DNA of 64,000 bases. It comes from CAVPEW01 sp963703565. GTDB taxonomy: Bacteria > Actinomycetota > Acidimicrobiia > Acidimicrobiales > VFJN01. Shown piece after piece: positions 1 to 8,993 of the stretch (its first letter is position 1; the number at the start of each line of letters is the position of its first letter). The notes under the pieces are model-generated. The model did not search any database. It worked only from the letters and a program-made list of their open reading frames with translations, and was not told the origin of the DNA. Made by a program: the position numbers and the translations under genes. The DNA is taken from assembly GCA_963703565.1 (NCBI GenBank), contig CAVPEW010000043.1:1-64000 (forward strand). The letters are read 5' to 3'.

Positions 1-1
1 C

Positions 2-100
2 GACGCCGAGCGCCTCGTCGCCGCGGTCGGCGGCACGGTCGCGCCAGTCGCGGGACCCTCCGACGTCGCCGCGGCGCTGGCCGACGCGCTCGGTCGGTAG
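2..100 (+). CDS. 3' end of an unidentified gene (cut by window start)
   Basis: An open frame enters from outside the window and ends at the TAG at 98-100, giving 32 residues that end in DALGR. The tail is Ala/Val-rich with alternating helix-like segments, as is common at the end of small Rossmann-type proteins, but this is too little to identify a family. The coding reading is supported only by absence of stops and the G/C-rich third positions. Confidence 0.4.
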   Translation, partial: DAERLVAAVGGTVAPVAGPSDVAAALADALGR

Positions 101-228
101 GCCCCCCGTCGCTCGCCGCGTCCCCGCCCGGTGGCTCGGTGTGAACAGCGCGGGTGGATCCGGGTGACAATGGGGCGACGGTCGCCCGCCGGTCAGACGG
201 TGGGCCCGATCCAACAGGAGTCCTGCTG

Positions 229-840
229 ATGTCGCGAACCCGATCCCGTGCCGTTCCTCTCGCCGTGGGTGGTGCGCTGGCCGCGTCGGCTGTCGTTGGC
301 GCCGTCGTCCTGATCGGCCCGTCGGCGGGCGCCACCGCCCGTCCGGTGGCCCGGGCCGTCCTGCACGACACCACCGGGCACAAGGTCGGCTCGGTGCTCT
401 TCGTAGGGCGTGGCCGCCATGCCGAGCGCGTCGAGGTCCACCTCGACGCCGGCTCGATCCCGGCGCCCGGTTCGTTCCACGGGTTCCACGTCCATGCGGT
501 CGGATCGTGCGATCCGAACCCGTCGGGGTCCACCAACGTGCCCTTCGGCTCGGCCGGTGGCCACTGGGCAGAGCCCGGCCAGACCCACGGCCACCACACC
601 GGCGACCTGCCCAGCCTGCTGGTGCAGGAAGACGGCACCGCCGTGGCCAGCTTCGACACGGATCGCTTCGATGTCGACGAGCTGGTCGACGCGGCCGGGG
701 ACGGCTCCGCTGTGATCGTGCACGCCGGGGCGGACAACTTCGCCAACATCCCGGCCGCCTACGGGCCCGTGCTGCCGGCCACCCTGTCCACGGGAGACGC
801 CGGGGCACGCTTCGCCTGCGGCGTGGTCGGGGCTCCCTGA
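229..840 (+). CDS. sodC: Secreted Cu/Zn superoxide dismutase (SodC)
   Basis: Converts superoxide to peroxide and oxygen outside the cytoplasm. The 203-residue product has an N-terminal basic/hydrophobic signal segment (about residues 5-35) and then the SodC beta-barrel. Copper/zinc ligands are visible: GFHVHA (H87, H89), GGHW (H112), THGHHTGDLPSL (bridging and zinc histidines with the Asp of GDLP) and IVHAGADNF (H165). Two cysteines, in GSCD (C94) and ACGVV (C197), fit the conserved disulfide. I chose the ATG at 229 because CAGGAG lies about 7 bases upstream and the signal peptide starts there; an in-frame GTG at 154 has no such site. It is the first gene of a short plus-strand pair with the MarR regulator 57 bp downstream. 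Confidence 0.93.
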   Translation: MSRTRSRAVPLAVGGALAASAVVGAVVLIGPSAGATARPVARAVLHDTTGHKVGSVLFVGRGRHAERVEVHLDAGSIPAPGSFHGFHVHAVGSCDPNPSGSTNVPFGSAGGHWAEPGQTHGHHTGDLPSLLVQEDGTAVASFDTDRFDVDELVDAAGDGSAVIVHAGADNFANIPAAYGPVLPATLSTGDAGARFACGVVGAP

Positions 841-897
841 CAGCGCTCGCCGACGCGGAGTCCGGGGCGGGTCCACGCCAGCGGGTACCTTGACCGG

Positions 898-1392
898 GTG
901 GACCCTGGCGAGGGCGCTCCCGGTGCGGACGAGCCGCCCCTCACCGATCGTCTGACCGAGGCGCTGGGGCGGGTGGTGCGTTGCACCGTCCGCCCCAGGT
1001 TCGCCGCGATGGTGGAGCAACGCGCCGGCGCGCCGCTCGACCGGTCCGGCTACCTGCTCCTCGGCCTGCTCGAGGAGGGGCCCTCGCGCGTGAACGAGAT
1101 GGCCGAGCGCCTCGGGCTGGACGCCTCGACGGTCAGTCGCCAGGCGGCCGGGCTAGAAGAGAGCGGGCTACTGCGACGTGAGCCGCACCCCACCGACCGC
1201 CGGGGCTCGGTGCTGGTCATCTCCGAGTCGGGCAAGGACCTGTTGATGCGGCACCGATACGCCCGTCGCGCGATCTTCGCCGAGCTGCTCGCCGACCTCG
1301 ACGCGGACACCGTGGGCCGCACGGTGACGGTTCTGGACCGGCTGGCCCACGACCTCGAGCGCGTGGAGCGCACCGGCAACGTCGAGCCCTGA
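898..1392 (+). CDS. MarR-family transcriptional regulator
   Basis: The 164-residue protein has the MarR winged-helix layout: an N-terminal dimerisation helix (residues 15-45), a helix-turn-helix around residues 55-85 (RVNEMAERLGLDASTVSRQ) and a wing with TDRRGSVLVISESG, the characteristic DxRxxxVxLTxxG-like signature. It starts at a GTG. It lies downstream of sodC on the same strand, so it may regulate that gene or respond to oxidants or phenolic ligands; this is an inference, as no operator is obvious. The C-terminal helices (ADTVGRTVTVLDRLAHDLE) form the usual second half of the dimer interface. Confidence 0.88.
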   Translation: MDPGEGAPGADEPPLTDRLTEALGRVVRCTVRPRFAAMVEQRAGAPLDRSGYLLLGLLEEGPSRVNEMAERLGLDASTVSRQAAGLEESGLLRREPHPTDRRGSVLVISESGKDLLMRHRYARRAIFAELLADLDADTVGRTVTVLDRLAHDLERVERTGNVEP

Positions 1393-1407
1393 AGCCGCTT
1401 GCCGGGC

Positions 1408-2100
1408 TCAGTCCCAGGGGCGCCCGGTCCGCTCGTAGCGCCACGCCGTCTGGGTCATCCACAAGCGATGCCGGCCCCCTGGCGCGGCCAGGTCACCGCT
1501 GTCGTAGGCGGCGTCTTCGGCCCAGGTCGCGACTGCTCCATCGTCGCTGGCGTGGATCATGGTGTGGAAGCGCGGCAGCTCGGGCTGTGACGCCGCGCGC
1601 TCGAGCGCCTCGGCCACCTCGCCGACGTCGCCCAGGTGGTGCAGGGTCACCCATGTCGGAGGCGCGAGGTCGACCTGGCCTGCATCGCGCAACGCCAGCA
1701 TCGAGGCGGGCGACTGCCAGCTGTGCTCGTGGATCTCCGCGCCGTCGATCGCCACGACACCCTCGCTCGCGCGGCACAGGAAGAACCACGTCGCGAACCG
1801 GCGGGGCGCGACGGGTGGCGGAAGCCAGAACGACAAGGGGACCAGCTCGCTGGGCGACACCGCGAGGCCGCACTCCTCGAAGGTCTCCCTAGCGGCGGCC
1901 CGCCGAGCCGCCGCGTCGTCGCCGTCGTCGCCGTCGTCCCCGTGGTCGCCGGGCTCGATGCGGCCCCCCGGGAAGACCCACAGGCCGCCGAAGGAGATCT
2001 TGGAGTTGCGCCGCAGCATCAACGTCTCGACTCCACCGGGCCCGTCCCGGAGCAGCACCACCGTGGCCGCGGGGATCGGTTCGGCGATCGGTTCGCTCAC
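1408..2100 (-). CDS. Nudix hydrolase, NUDT19/CoA-pyrophosphatase-like subgroup
   Basis: This 230-residue protein hydrolyses a nucleoside diphosphate linked to another group. The Nudix box is recognisable as PGGRIEPGD ... RETFEECGL at roughly residues 44-79, but with an insertion between the glycine start and the RExxEExGL helix. That interrupted box and the WVFPGGR lead-in resemble the NUDT19-type group, which contains CoA pyrophosphatases; the substrate is an inference. The insertion is a run of Asp-Asp-Gly repeats encoded by a GTC/GCC microsatellite near 1916-1945. The start is a GTG at 2100. It converges on the MarR gene with 15 bp between stops. Confidence 0.82.
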   Translation of the reverse strand: MSEPIAEPIPAATVVLLRDGPGGVETLMLRRNSKISFGGLWVFPGGRIEPGDHGDDGDDGDDAAARRAAARETFEECGLAVSPSELVPLSFWLPPPVAPRRFATWFFLCRASEGVVAIDGAEIHEHSWQSPASMLALRDAGQVDLAPPTWVTLHHLGDVGEVAEALERAASQPELPRFHTMIHASDDGAVATWAEDAAYDSGDLAAPGGRHRLWMTQTAWRYERTGRPWD

Positions 2101-2133
2101 AGGGCCATCCTGCCACCCTCGCCGGCGGTCGGC

Positions 2134-2827
2134 TCAGCCCAGGTCGGCCACCGCCAGCACCGCGCCGCTGCCTGCCAGGAGGCGCATCGCCACGGGGTCC
2201 CGGCCAGCTCCCGGCAGGAGCGAGGACCAGTCCCGATCGGCGACATCGCTAGCGGTCCAAGAGCCGACCTCGTGCCAGGCCCCCGCGGCGTCGCGGACCT
2301 CGCAGGTCCAGGTTCCTGGCCAGGTCGCCGGACCGTCCAGGTCGAGGGTGATCCGAGCCGGATCGTCCCCGACGCGAACCTCACCGATCTCCTCGCCCGA
2401 CACGGCGATGACAGCGGCACGCTCGAGAGGATGGTCGTGGGAGCCCTCGCCGGGTGCCAGCGCCAGCCCGGCCGCGACTCCCACCATCGCGCTCCCCACC
2501 GCCGCAGCGATCAGCAGCGCCCGACCGCGCCCCCGGCTACCTCGATCGGATGGCTGTGTCGGTGGGGCCAGGGCGCCCAGGCGAGCGAGGACCCGACCCT
2601 CGAAGGCGGCGGGCGGCTCCACCTCCGGCGCCGACGCGAGGCAGCTCGTCGACGATCACTGCGGTCTCGGCCAGCGCCTGACCGCAGCGCCCGCAGCCCG
2701 CGGCGTGGTCGAGCAGCGCTCCCCGCTCGGGCTCGGGGAGCTGGCCCAGGGCGAGCTCTTCGAGGCGAGCCTCGAGCGCCGAACAGTCCCGGGAGCGGGC
2801 GTCGGCCCCTTGGCGCTCCCCGCTCAT
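2134..2827 (-). pseudogene. Membrane anti-sigma factor with zinc-finger N terminus, interrupted by an apparent +1 frameshift
   Basis: Its ATG overlaps the stop of the ECF sigma gene (ATGA), the usual sigma/anti-sigma coupling. The N part (about 63 residues) carries HAAGCGRCG, the H-x3-C-x2-C motif of zf-HC2 anti-sigma domains. The continuation lies in another frame: VEPPAAFEGRVLARL, a single membrane helix (LLIAAAVGSAMVGVAAGLAL) and an extracytoplasmic beta-rich domain resembling the C-terminal part of RskA-like proteins. The two join smoothly if one G of the doublet at 2640-2641 is removed (DEL|LASAPEVEPP). As printed, translation would end at 2537 after a non-homologous tail. Corrected length is about 230 residues, normal for the family. 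Confidence 0.8.
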
Positions 2828-3444
2828 CGGGCCCGCTCCCCACCGCGGTGCGTCTCGTCGGCCGGGCGGAGAGCCGCGCGCAACTTCCGGAGCCCGGACT
2901 GAACTCGGTACTTGGCGGTGGCCACCGGCACGCCTTCGATCTCTGCGATCTCGGGCGAGGTCCGCGAGGCAACCGTGGCGAGCAGCACCGCCCGCCGCTG
3001 CTCGGTCGGCAAGGCGTCGAGCGCGCCTCGCACGGCATGCAGCCGCGACCCCTGCACGGCCGCCTCCGAGGGGTCCGCCCCCGGGGCCGCAGCGAGCAGG
3101 GCGCCGATGTCCTCGGGGGCCATCGGGCGCGCCCGGCGGGCGCGCACGGCGTCGATGGCCAGGTTTCGGGTGATCGTCAACAGCCACGTCGACACCGCAC
3201 CGCGGCGGACGTCGTAGGCCTCGGCATGGCGCCACGCCCGTTCGAAGGCCGCCTGCGCGACGTCCTGCGCGGTGGCCGCGTCGAGGGTCACCGCCAGAGC
3301 CAGCCCGTAGACGCGGCTCTGGAAGCGGCGGACGAAGGTCGTCGCCGCCTCCGGGTCACCCAGGCCGAGCGCGCTGAGCAGCGCTTCGTCACCCAGCCGA
3401 TCGGTACGCGCTGGCCACACCAGGTGCAGGATACGAACGAGCAC
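2824..3444 (-). CDS. ECF (group 4) RNA polymerase sigma factor
   Basis: About 206 residues with the two ECF regions. Region 2 is EAATTFVRRFQSRVYGLAL and then AQDVAQAAFERAWRHA and STWLLTITRNLAID; region 4 is LDALPTEQRRAVLLATV followed by the helix-turn-helix TSPEIAEIEGVPVATAKYRV. I place the start at the GTG at 3444 (VLVRIL) or the GTG at 3420; the open frame runs further upstream but that part is low-complexity and lies in the divergent promoter region. It is coupled to the zinc anti-sigma gene and divergent from a lipoprotein gene that could be its target (inference). Confidence 0.88.
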   Translation of the reverse strand: MLVRILHLVWPARTDRLGDEALLSALGLGDPEAATTFVRRFQSRVYGLALAVTLDAATAQDVAQAAFERAWRHAEAYDVRRGAVSTWLLTITRNLAIDAVRARRARPMAPEDIGALLAAAPGADPSEAAVQGSRLHAVRGALDALPTEQRRAVLLATVASRTSPEIAEIEGVPVATAKYRVQSGLRKLRAALRPADETHRGGERAR

Positions 3445-3457
3445 GGCGCTCGGATGG

Positions 3458-3477
3458 GGCCGCGCCCCGGCGCGGCC
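3458..3477. promoter_or_regulatory. Perfect inverted repeat between sigma factor and lipoprotein genes
   Basis: GGCCGCGCC at 3458-3466 is followed by CC and its exact complement GGCGCGGCC at 3469-3477. It sits just upstream of the sigma-factor start in the 145-bp divergent region. It could be a transcript hairpin in the sigma 5' leader or an operator. In DNA of this composition a 9-bp GC-only stem is not strong evidence. Confidence 0.35.
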
Positions 3478-3589
3478 GGGGCAACGAGTCCGCGACGGAG
3501 CTCTACGACGGCCCATCCGCGGCGGGGGAACGGGCGTAGAACCACGGCGGCCGCAACCGGCGCGCTGCGTGACGGTCCCGGAGGCCCCG

Positions 3590-4127
3590 ATGAGACGAAC
3601 CCTGAACGCGGTGGCGGTGGGCGTGGTGGCGCTGACCCTGATCGCCGCCTGCGGCGACGACGACGACGAACCGGCCTCGACCCCGGCCACCACGACCCAG
3701 CCCGGGGACGCTTCGAGCCTCCACGCAAGCCGCCGGGTCCGGTGACGTCGCAGTCGAGCTGGCCGACAGCGACCTCGGGCGAATCCTGGTGGATGCCGAT
3801 GGGCGCACGCTCTACCTGTTCACCAACGACAGCGGCGGCACCAGCTCCTGCGTCGACGCCTGCGCGCAGCTCTGGCCGCCCGCTCCCGCCGGGGGAGACG
3901 AAGCGGTCGGCGACGGCCTGGACGCCGCCCTGCTGTCGGCGATCGAACGCCCCGACGGGTCGACCCAGCTCGCCTACGGCGGCCATCCCCTGTACCGCTA
4001 CACCCCGGACGCCTCGGCCGGTGACGTCAACGGCCAAGGTGTCGGCGGGGTCTGGTTCGCGGTGGACGCATCCGGCGAAGCGGTGCAGGACGCGACGGCC
4101 GACCCTGCCTCGACCCAGGGTTACTGA
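3590..4127 (+). pseudogene. COG4315-type secreted-repeat lipoprotein, interrupted by an apparent +1 frameshift
   Basis: The N part (from ATG 3590, with GGAGG upstream) is a lipoprotein signal, MRRTLNAVAVGVVALTLIAA followed by a lipobox cysteine and an Asp-rich linker. In that frame it stops at 3746-3748. The mature domain lies in the +1 frame: GRILVDADGRTLYLFTNDSG, CVDACAQLWPP and GGHPLYRYTPDASAGDVNG. These match the predicted lipoproteins with the Y-x-(F/W/Y)-x-x-D motif (COG4315). Removing one G from GGGG at 3704-3707 joins them into a 178-residue protein. The function of this family is poorly defined. It is divergent from the ECF sigma factor, which suggests envelope-stress control. Confidence 0.78.
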
Positions 4128-4180
4128 GCCGGGCGCCAGCCCGACCAGACGAGGTCTCCAGCCGGTGCCGTCGCGGCCGT

Positions 4181-4363
4181 TCAGGCCGCGTCGGAGCCGG
4201 GCTCGCCCACGGCGGCGTTGTCGGAGCCCTCGGGGTTGTCGTGCTCGGCGAGCCGTTCCGCCTCCGAGGTCTGTGCCTCGCGGCGCACGTCGTCGAGCTC
4301 GGCTTCGACCTCTTCACGGATCTCGGTGGTGCTGCGCGGTTCGTCGCGGGCCTTGTCGCTCAC
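4181..4363 (-). CDS. Small charged hypothetical protein
   Basis: A 60-residue product beginning VSDKARDEPRSTTEIREEVE; GTG 4363 is preferred over GTG 4372 because AGGAG lies 8 bases before it. The central part is a predicted amphipathic helix rich in Glu/Arg (EIREEVEAELDDVRREAQT) and the tail is acidic (EHDNPEGSDNAAV). There is no membrane segment and no cysteine. I do not recognise a family. It is divergent from typA and convergent with the lipoprotein gene. Confidence 0.5.
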   Translation of the reverse strand: MSDKARDEPRSTTEIREEVEAELDDVRREAQTSEAERLAEHDNPEGSDNAAVGEPGSDAA

Positions 4364-4522
4364 GGGCTTCACTCCTAGGGCTGGTCCGGGTCGGCCGGGG
4401 GCCTCGTCGGCTGCTCCCGGCCGTGGCGGTCACCTGCGCTGCCCGCGGCGCGCGCCCGACAATCGCCTGCTCGCAGCGGGCCCCCGTAGGCTGCACCGTT
4501 CCCCCCGTCCCCCGGAGGCCAG

Positions 4523-6379
4523 TTGGAGACCCGCGCCGATCTGCGCAACGTTGCCATCGTCGCCCACGTCGACCATGGCAAGACCACCCTCGTCGACCAG
4601 CTCATGTGGCAGTCCGGGGCCTTCCGCGCCCACCAGGACGTCGCCGAACGGGTGATGGACTCGATGGACCTCGAGCGCGAGAAGGGCATCACGATCCTGG
4701 CCAAGAACACCGCGGTGCACCACGGCGGGGTCAAGATCAACATCGTCGACACACCCGGGCACGCCGACTTCGGCGGCGAGGTGGAGCGGGCGCTGTCGAT
4801 GGTCGACGGGGTGCTACTGCTCGTCGACGCGTCCGAGGGCCCCCTACCCCAGACCCGGTTCGTGCTGCGCAAGGCGCTAGAGGCCAGGTTGCCGGTGATC
4901 CTGGTGGTCAACAAGGTCGACCGCGCCGACGCTCGCGTCGCCGAGGTCGTGCACGAGGTGGAGGAGCTGTTCCTAGACCTCGACGCCTCCCTCGACCAGC
5001 TCGACTTCCCGATCGTCTACTGCGTGTCGCGACAGGGCCGGGCCAGCACCGAGCGCCCGGCCGACGGTGCCGGGCTGCCGGAGGGAACCACGCTCGAGCC
5101 TCTCTTCCAGCTGCTGGTGAGCCACATCCCCGCACCCACGTTCGAGCCCGGCGCGCCGCTGCAGGCGCTGGTCACGAACCTCGACGCCTCCCCCTACGTC
5201 GGCCGCCTCGCCCTGTGCCGTGTGCGCGCCGGGACCCTGCGCCGGGGCCAGACCGTGGCCTGGTGCCGTGCCGACGGCAGCATCGAGCGGGCCAAGGTGA
5301 CCGAGCTCTACCTGACCCAGGCGCTCGAGCGGGTGCCGGTCGAAGAGGCGGGTCCGGGAGAGATCGCCGCCGTCGCGGGTCTCGCCGATGTCACCATCGG
5401 CGAGACCCTCGCCGACCCCGCCGATCCCCGGCCGCTGCCGGTTATGACGATCGACGAGCCGAGCCTGTCGATGACCATCGGCACGAACACCTCCCCGCTG
5501 GCGGGGCGCGAGGGCACCGCTCTGACGGCCAGGCTCGTCAAGGGGCGCCTCGACGCCGAACTGGTCGGCAACGTCAGCATCCGGGTCCGCGCGACCGAGC
5601 GACCCGACGCCTGGGAGGTCCAGGGGCGGGGCGAGCTCCAGCTGGCGGTGCTGGTCGAGATGATGCGGCGCGAGGGCTTCGAGCTGACGGTGGGCAAGCC
5701 CCGCGTCCTGACCCGGGAGGTCGACGGGACCGTGTACGAGCCGGTCGACCGCCTCACCGTCGACGTGCCCGAGGAGTACCTGGGAGTGGTCACCCAGCTG
5801 CTGGCCCTGCGCAAGGGCCGCCTCGAGCAGATCGTCAACCACGGCACTGGTTGGGTGCGCGTCGAGCACCTGGTGCCGGCGCGGGGGATGATCGGGTTCC
5901 GCACCGAGTTCGTCACCGAGACCCGCGGCACCGGCCTGGCCCACCACGTGTTCGAGGGCTGGGAGCCGTGGGCGGGGGAGATCCGGGCCCGGCGCAACGG
6001 CTCGCTCGTGGCCGATCGCTCCGGCACGACCACCGGCTTCGCCCTGATGGCCCTCCAAGAGCGCGGGGCGCTCTTCGTCGGCCCGGGCGAGCCCGCCTAC
6101 GAAGGCATGATCGTGGGCGAGAACGCCCGGATCGACGACATGGACGTAAACCCCACCAAGGAGAAGAAGCTCAACAACATCCGCTCGTCGACCGCGGAGG
6201 CCTTCGAGAAGCTCGTCCCGCCCCGATCGCTCTCGCTCGAGCAGGCCCTCGAGCTGATCGCCGAGGACGAGTGCGTCGAGGTAACGCCGTTGTCGGTGCG
6301 GCTGCGCAAGGTGGAGCTAGACCAGCCGACTCGGGCCCGGTCTGCCAAGCGTGCCAAGGCCGGCGCCGCGCCTGGCTGA
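4523..6379 (+). CDS. typA: Translational GTPase TypA/BipA
   Basis: A 618-residue ribosome-associated GTPase of the EF-G family. G1 is AHVDHGKTT, the switch region has REKGITI, G3 is DTPGHADFGGEVER and G4 is NKVDR. These are followed by EF-Tu-like domain 2, EF-G-like domains III and V (GRGELQLAVLVEMMRREGFE, RGMIGFRTEF) and the TypA-specific C-terminal domain (NARIDDMDVNPTKEKKLNN). Length equals that of known TypA proteins (about 600-620). The start is TTG at 4523, the first codon of the conserved N terminus, with GGAGG 6 bases upstream. A short hairpin at 6391-6409 follows the stop. Confidence 0.96.
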   Translation: METRADLRNVAIVAHVDHGKTTLVDQLMWQSGAFRAHQDVAERVMDSMDLEREKGITILAKNTAVHHGGVKINIVDTPGHADFGGEVERALSMVDGVLLLVDASEGPLPQTRFVLRKALEARLPVILVVNKVDRADARVAEVVHEVEELFLDLDASLDQLDFPIVYCVSRQGRASTERPADGAGLPEGTTLEPLFQLLVSHIPAPTFEPGAPLQALVTNLDASPYVGRLALCRVRAGTLRRGQTVAWCRADGSIERAKVTELYLTQALERVPVEEAGPGEIAAVAGLADVTIGETLADPADPRPLPVMTIDEPSLSMTIGTNTSPLAGREGTALTARLVKGRLDAELVGNVSIRVRATERPDAWEVQGRGELQLAVLVEMMRREGFELTVGKPRVLTREVDGTVYEPVDRLTVDVPEEYLGVVTQLLALRKGRLEQIVNHGTGWVRVEHLVPARGMIGFRTEFVTETRGTGLAHHVFEGWEPWAGEIRARRNGSLVADRSGTTTGFALMALQERGALFVGPGEPAYEGMIVGENARIDDMDVNPTKEKKLNNIRSSTAEAFEKLVPPRSLSLEQALELIAEDECVEVTPLSVRLRKVELDQPTRARSAKRAKAGAAPG

Positions 6380-6390
6380 GCGTCCTCGCA

Positions 6391-6409
6391 GGTAGGCCCA
6401 TGGCCTACC
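6391..6409. terminator. Bidirectional hairpin between typA and hrpB
   Basis: GGTAGGCC at 6391-6398, loop CAT, and GGCCTACC at 6402-6409 form a perfect 8-bp stem with a 3-base loop between convergent genes. The right arm overlaps the hrpB stop codon. There is no T-tract, as is common for terminators in high-GC actinobacteria. Confidence 0.5.
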
Positions 6410-8993
6410 GGCCGACGTTGCGGGGATCCGCGGGCCAGTCGTGCGTGGGATAGCGGCCGAGCAGCTCGGCGCGAACCGCCTCCCACGAGCCGGCCCAGAA
6501 GCCCGGAAGGTCGGTCGTGACCTGAAGGGGACGGTCAGCGGGGGAGAGCAGTTCGAGGATCACCGGCTCGCCGGCGACCAAGGGGTGCACGGTCGTGCCG
6601 AAGAGGTCGGAGACCCGCACCGCCGCCCGTACCCCCTCGCCTCGGTAGCTCAGCCTCACCGAGCGCCCGGCACCGAGATCGAGGCGTTCGGGGGCCACTC
6701 GATCCAGCTCGGCCCGCAGCGTCGGATCGAGGCGGCCGAGCAGAACCGCCTCGAGGTCGAGTGCCTCGAGGTCGCCGCGGCCACGGGCGCCTTCGAGCAG
6801 AGGGGCGAGCCAGAGGTCGAGGTCGGAGAGCAGGCCACGATCGGACCAGTCCGGCCACCGGTCCGGATCCAGGCGTCGCAGGTACGCCACCCGGGCCCGC
6901 AGGTCGCCGGCGGGTGCTCCGGGCGCGGTCGTGGCAGGGCGGGAGCCGCGTCCCTTGGCACCGCCCGATCGCCGGCGGTCCCCCGCCCCGCCGCTCTTGC
7001 CGGGCGGCCTCGGTCCTCCGAGGGCCGTCAGGCGGGTGGCGCGCACCCGCTCCACCAGCGCGGCGGTGGTCGCAGGACCCGGATCGGCCCTGCGGTCCGT
7101 CGTGCCCAGCGCGAGCGCGTCGACCCGCTGCTCGGTGCGTTCGACCAGGTCGTCCCGGGACCGATCCCACACCAGCGACGAACGGACCTCCACGGCGTCG
7201 CCGAGCGCCTCGAGGAGGTCGAGCGGGTCGAGCGCGGCAGCTAGGCGGACCCGGGCCCCGCGGCGGGCACCGTCGAGGTCGGCCACCACCAGGGCCTCGG
7301 CTCCCGCGAGGGGGTCGCGGGGCTCGACCAGAGCCTCGGGCCCGCTGCGCAGGGTGAACCGGCCGGCTCGGCCGCGGTGCAGGGCGATGCGGTCCGGATA
7401 TGCGAGTGCCACCAGCGGACCGGCCCGCGCCGGCCGGATCGGTCCGGTCGCGGCGCCAGCCCGCTCGGCGAGCTGGGCGCTGCGGTGTCGAGCCCGGCGC
7501 AGCGCCCCGATCGACAGCGAGCGGTGGGACCGGCCGGGGTCGGCCAGCAGCTCGAGGCGAAGCGCGAGATCCACGGGCACCTCTGCGGGCGGACCCGACA
7601 GAACGTCGCGCTCGTCGAGCAGTGCCGCCAACGCGCAGGCCGTGGGCACGTCATCGGGCGCCGCGTCCACGATCATCCGGGCCAGACGAGGGTGCACGGG
7701 CAGCTCGAGCATCGCCCGGCCCCGCTCGGTCGGCACGGCTCCCTCGCCCCGTGACCTGGTCACCGCGCCCAGGGTGACCAGCAAGGACAGGGCCTCGTCG
7801 AGCGCGGCGGCCGGCGGCGGGTCGAGCCAGCTCAGCGCGGCCGAACCCTCGGGGCGGTACGCGAGCTCGAGTGCCAGGGAGGCCAGGTCGACCTCGAGGA
7901 TCTCGGGACGGTGGAAAGGGCGCCGGCTGGCGTGCTCGAGGGTGGACCACACCCGGTACGCCACGCCCGGGCCCCCTCGTCCGGCGCGTCCGGCTCGCTG
8001 GTCGGCCGAGGCCTTCGATGCTGGGCCGGTCGTGAGGCGGGTCAGCCCGGTGCCGGGGTCATGTCGCGGCCGGCGGGTCAGCCCCGCGTCAACCACCACC
8101 CTTATGCCGGCCACGGTCAGGCTCGACTCGGCGATGTCGGTCGACAGCACGATCCGGCGACGACCCGCGGGTGACGGCGCCAGAGCCCGGTCCTGGTCCT
8201 CGGCGGGCAGCGAGCCGTGCAGGCGCAGCAGGTCGACAGACGGGTCCAGCGTCGCGTCGAGAGCCCGAGCGACACGGTCGATCTCGGCTGCGCCGGGCAG
8301 GAACACGAGAACGTCGCCGGGTTCCTCGCGCACGGCCCTGCGCACGGCTGCTGCGACCGCCGTGTCGAGGCGGTCCCGTGGAGCCCCCGGCGCCCAACGC
8401 AGCTCCACGGGATGCAGCCGACCGTCGCTGTGCACGATCGGCGCGGGTTCGGCGCCCTGGCCGAGCAAGGTGGCCACCGCCTCGGAGTCGATGGTGGCCG
8501 ACATCGCCACGACAGCCAGGTCGGGCCGGCGATGGCGGCGGGCGTCGAGCGCCAGGGCGAGGCCCAGGTCGCTGTGGAGGTGACGTTCGTGCAGCTCGTC
8601 GAAGACCAGGCAGGCCACGCCGCTCAGCGTGGGGTCACGCTGGATCCGTCGGGTCAGGATTCCTTCGGTCACCACCTCGACGGCGACGCCGGGTCCGGTG
8701 CGGCGCTCCTCACCGGTCACGTAGCCCACGGTGGCCCCGACCGGCTCGCCCAGCGTCTCGGCCAGGCGTCGGGCCGCGGCGCGCGCCGCCAGCCGCCGGG
8801 GCTCGAGGACCAACACGCGGCCCACGCCGGCACGGCCCGCCAACGCCAGGGGGACAACCGTGGTCTTGCCCGCACCCGGCGGGGCGCTCAGCACGGCGAC
8901 GCCCCTCTCGGCAACCGCCGCGACGAGTCGGGGCAGCACGGCCTGCACCGGCAGGTCGCCGGCCCCACCGGGCTGGGGGCTCAGTAGTGCCAC
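6405..8993 (-). CDS. hrpB: ATP-dependent RNA helicase HrpB
   Basis: An 862-residue DEAH-type helicase. Walker A is APPGAGKTT, motif Ia LEPRRLAARAAA, motif II DELHERH, motif III SATID, and motif VI QRAGRAGR. These are followed by the helicase-associated regions and the HrpB-specific C-terminal domain (ELLSPADRPLQVTTDLPGFW). I place the start at GTG 8993, which overlaps the last 13 bases of menB; sequence further upstream in frame is low complexity. Family members average 820-850 residues. HrpB is implicated in RNA processing, but its exact role is not settled. It is probably co-transcribed with menB. Confidence 0.93.
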   Translation of the reverse strand: MALLSPQPGGAGDLPVQAVLPRLVAAVAERGVAVLSAPPGAGKTTVVPLALAGRAGVGRVLVLEPRRLAARAAARRLAETLGEPVGATVGYVTGEERRTGPGVAVEVVTEGILTRRIQRDPTLSGVACLVFDELHERHLHSDLGLALALDARRHRRPDLAVVAMSATIDSEAVATLLGQGAEPAPIVHSDGRLHPVELRWAPGAPRDRLDTAVAAAVRRAVREEPGDVLVFLPGAAEIDRVARALDATLDPSVDLLRLHGSLPAEDQDRALAPSPAGRRRIVLSTDIAESSLTVAGIRVVVDAGLTRRPRHDPGTGLTRLTTGPASKASADQRAGRAGRGGPGVAYRVWSTLEHASRRPFHRPEILEVDLASLALELAYRPEGSAALSWLDPPPAAALDEALSLLVTLGAVTRSRGEGAVPTERGRAMLELPVHPRLARMIVDAAPDDVPTACALAALLDERDVLSGPPAEVPVDLALRLELLADPGRSHRSLSIGALRRARHRSAQLAERAGAATGPIRPARAGPLVALAYPDRIALHRGRAGRFTLRSGPEALVEPRDPLAGAEALVVADLDGARRGARVRLAAALDPLDLLEALGDAVEVRSSLVWDRSRDDLVERTEQRVDALALGTTDRRADPGPATTAALVERVRATRLTALGGPRPPGKSGGAGDRRRSGGAKGRGSRPATTAPGAPAGDLRARVAYLRRLDPDRWPDWSDRGLLSDLDLWLAPLLEGARGRGDLEALDLEAVLLGRLDPTLRAELDRVAPERLDLGAGRSVRLSYRGEGVRAAVRVSDLFGTTVHPLVAGEPVILELLSPADRPLQVTTDLPGFWAGSWEAVRAELLGRYPTHDWPADPRNVGR

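Noticed and set aside
173..187. GGGCGAC-G-GTCGCCC inverted repeat upstream of sodC
   Set aside because: Seven-base GC-rich arms are expected by chance here; no second copy near the MarR gene to suggest an operator.
1636..6453. A 1605-codon plus-strand open frame
   Set aside because: It runs antisense or out of frame across Nudix, anti-sigma, sigma and typA genes, which all have clear domains. The product is Arg/Pro/Gly low complexity, as expected for shadow frames at 73% G+C.
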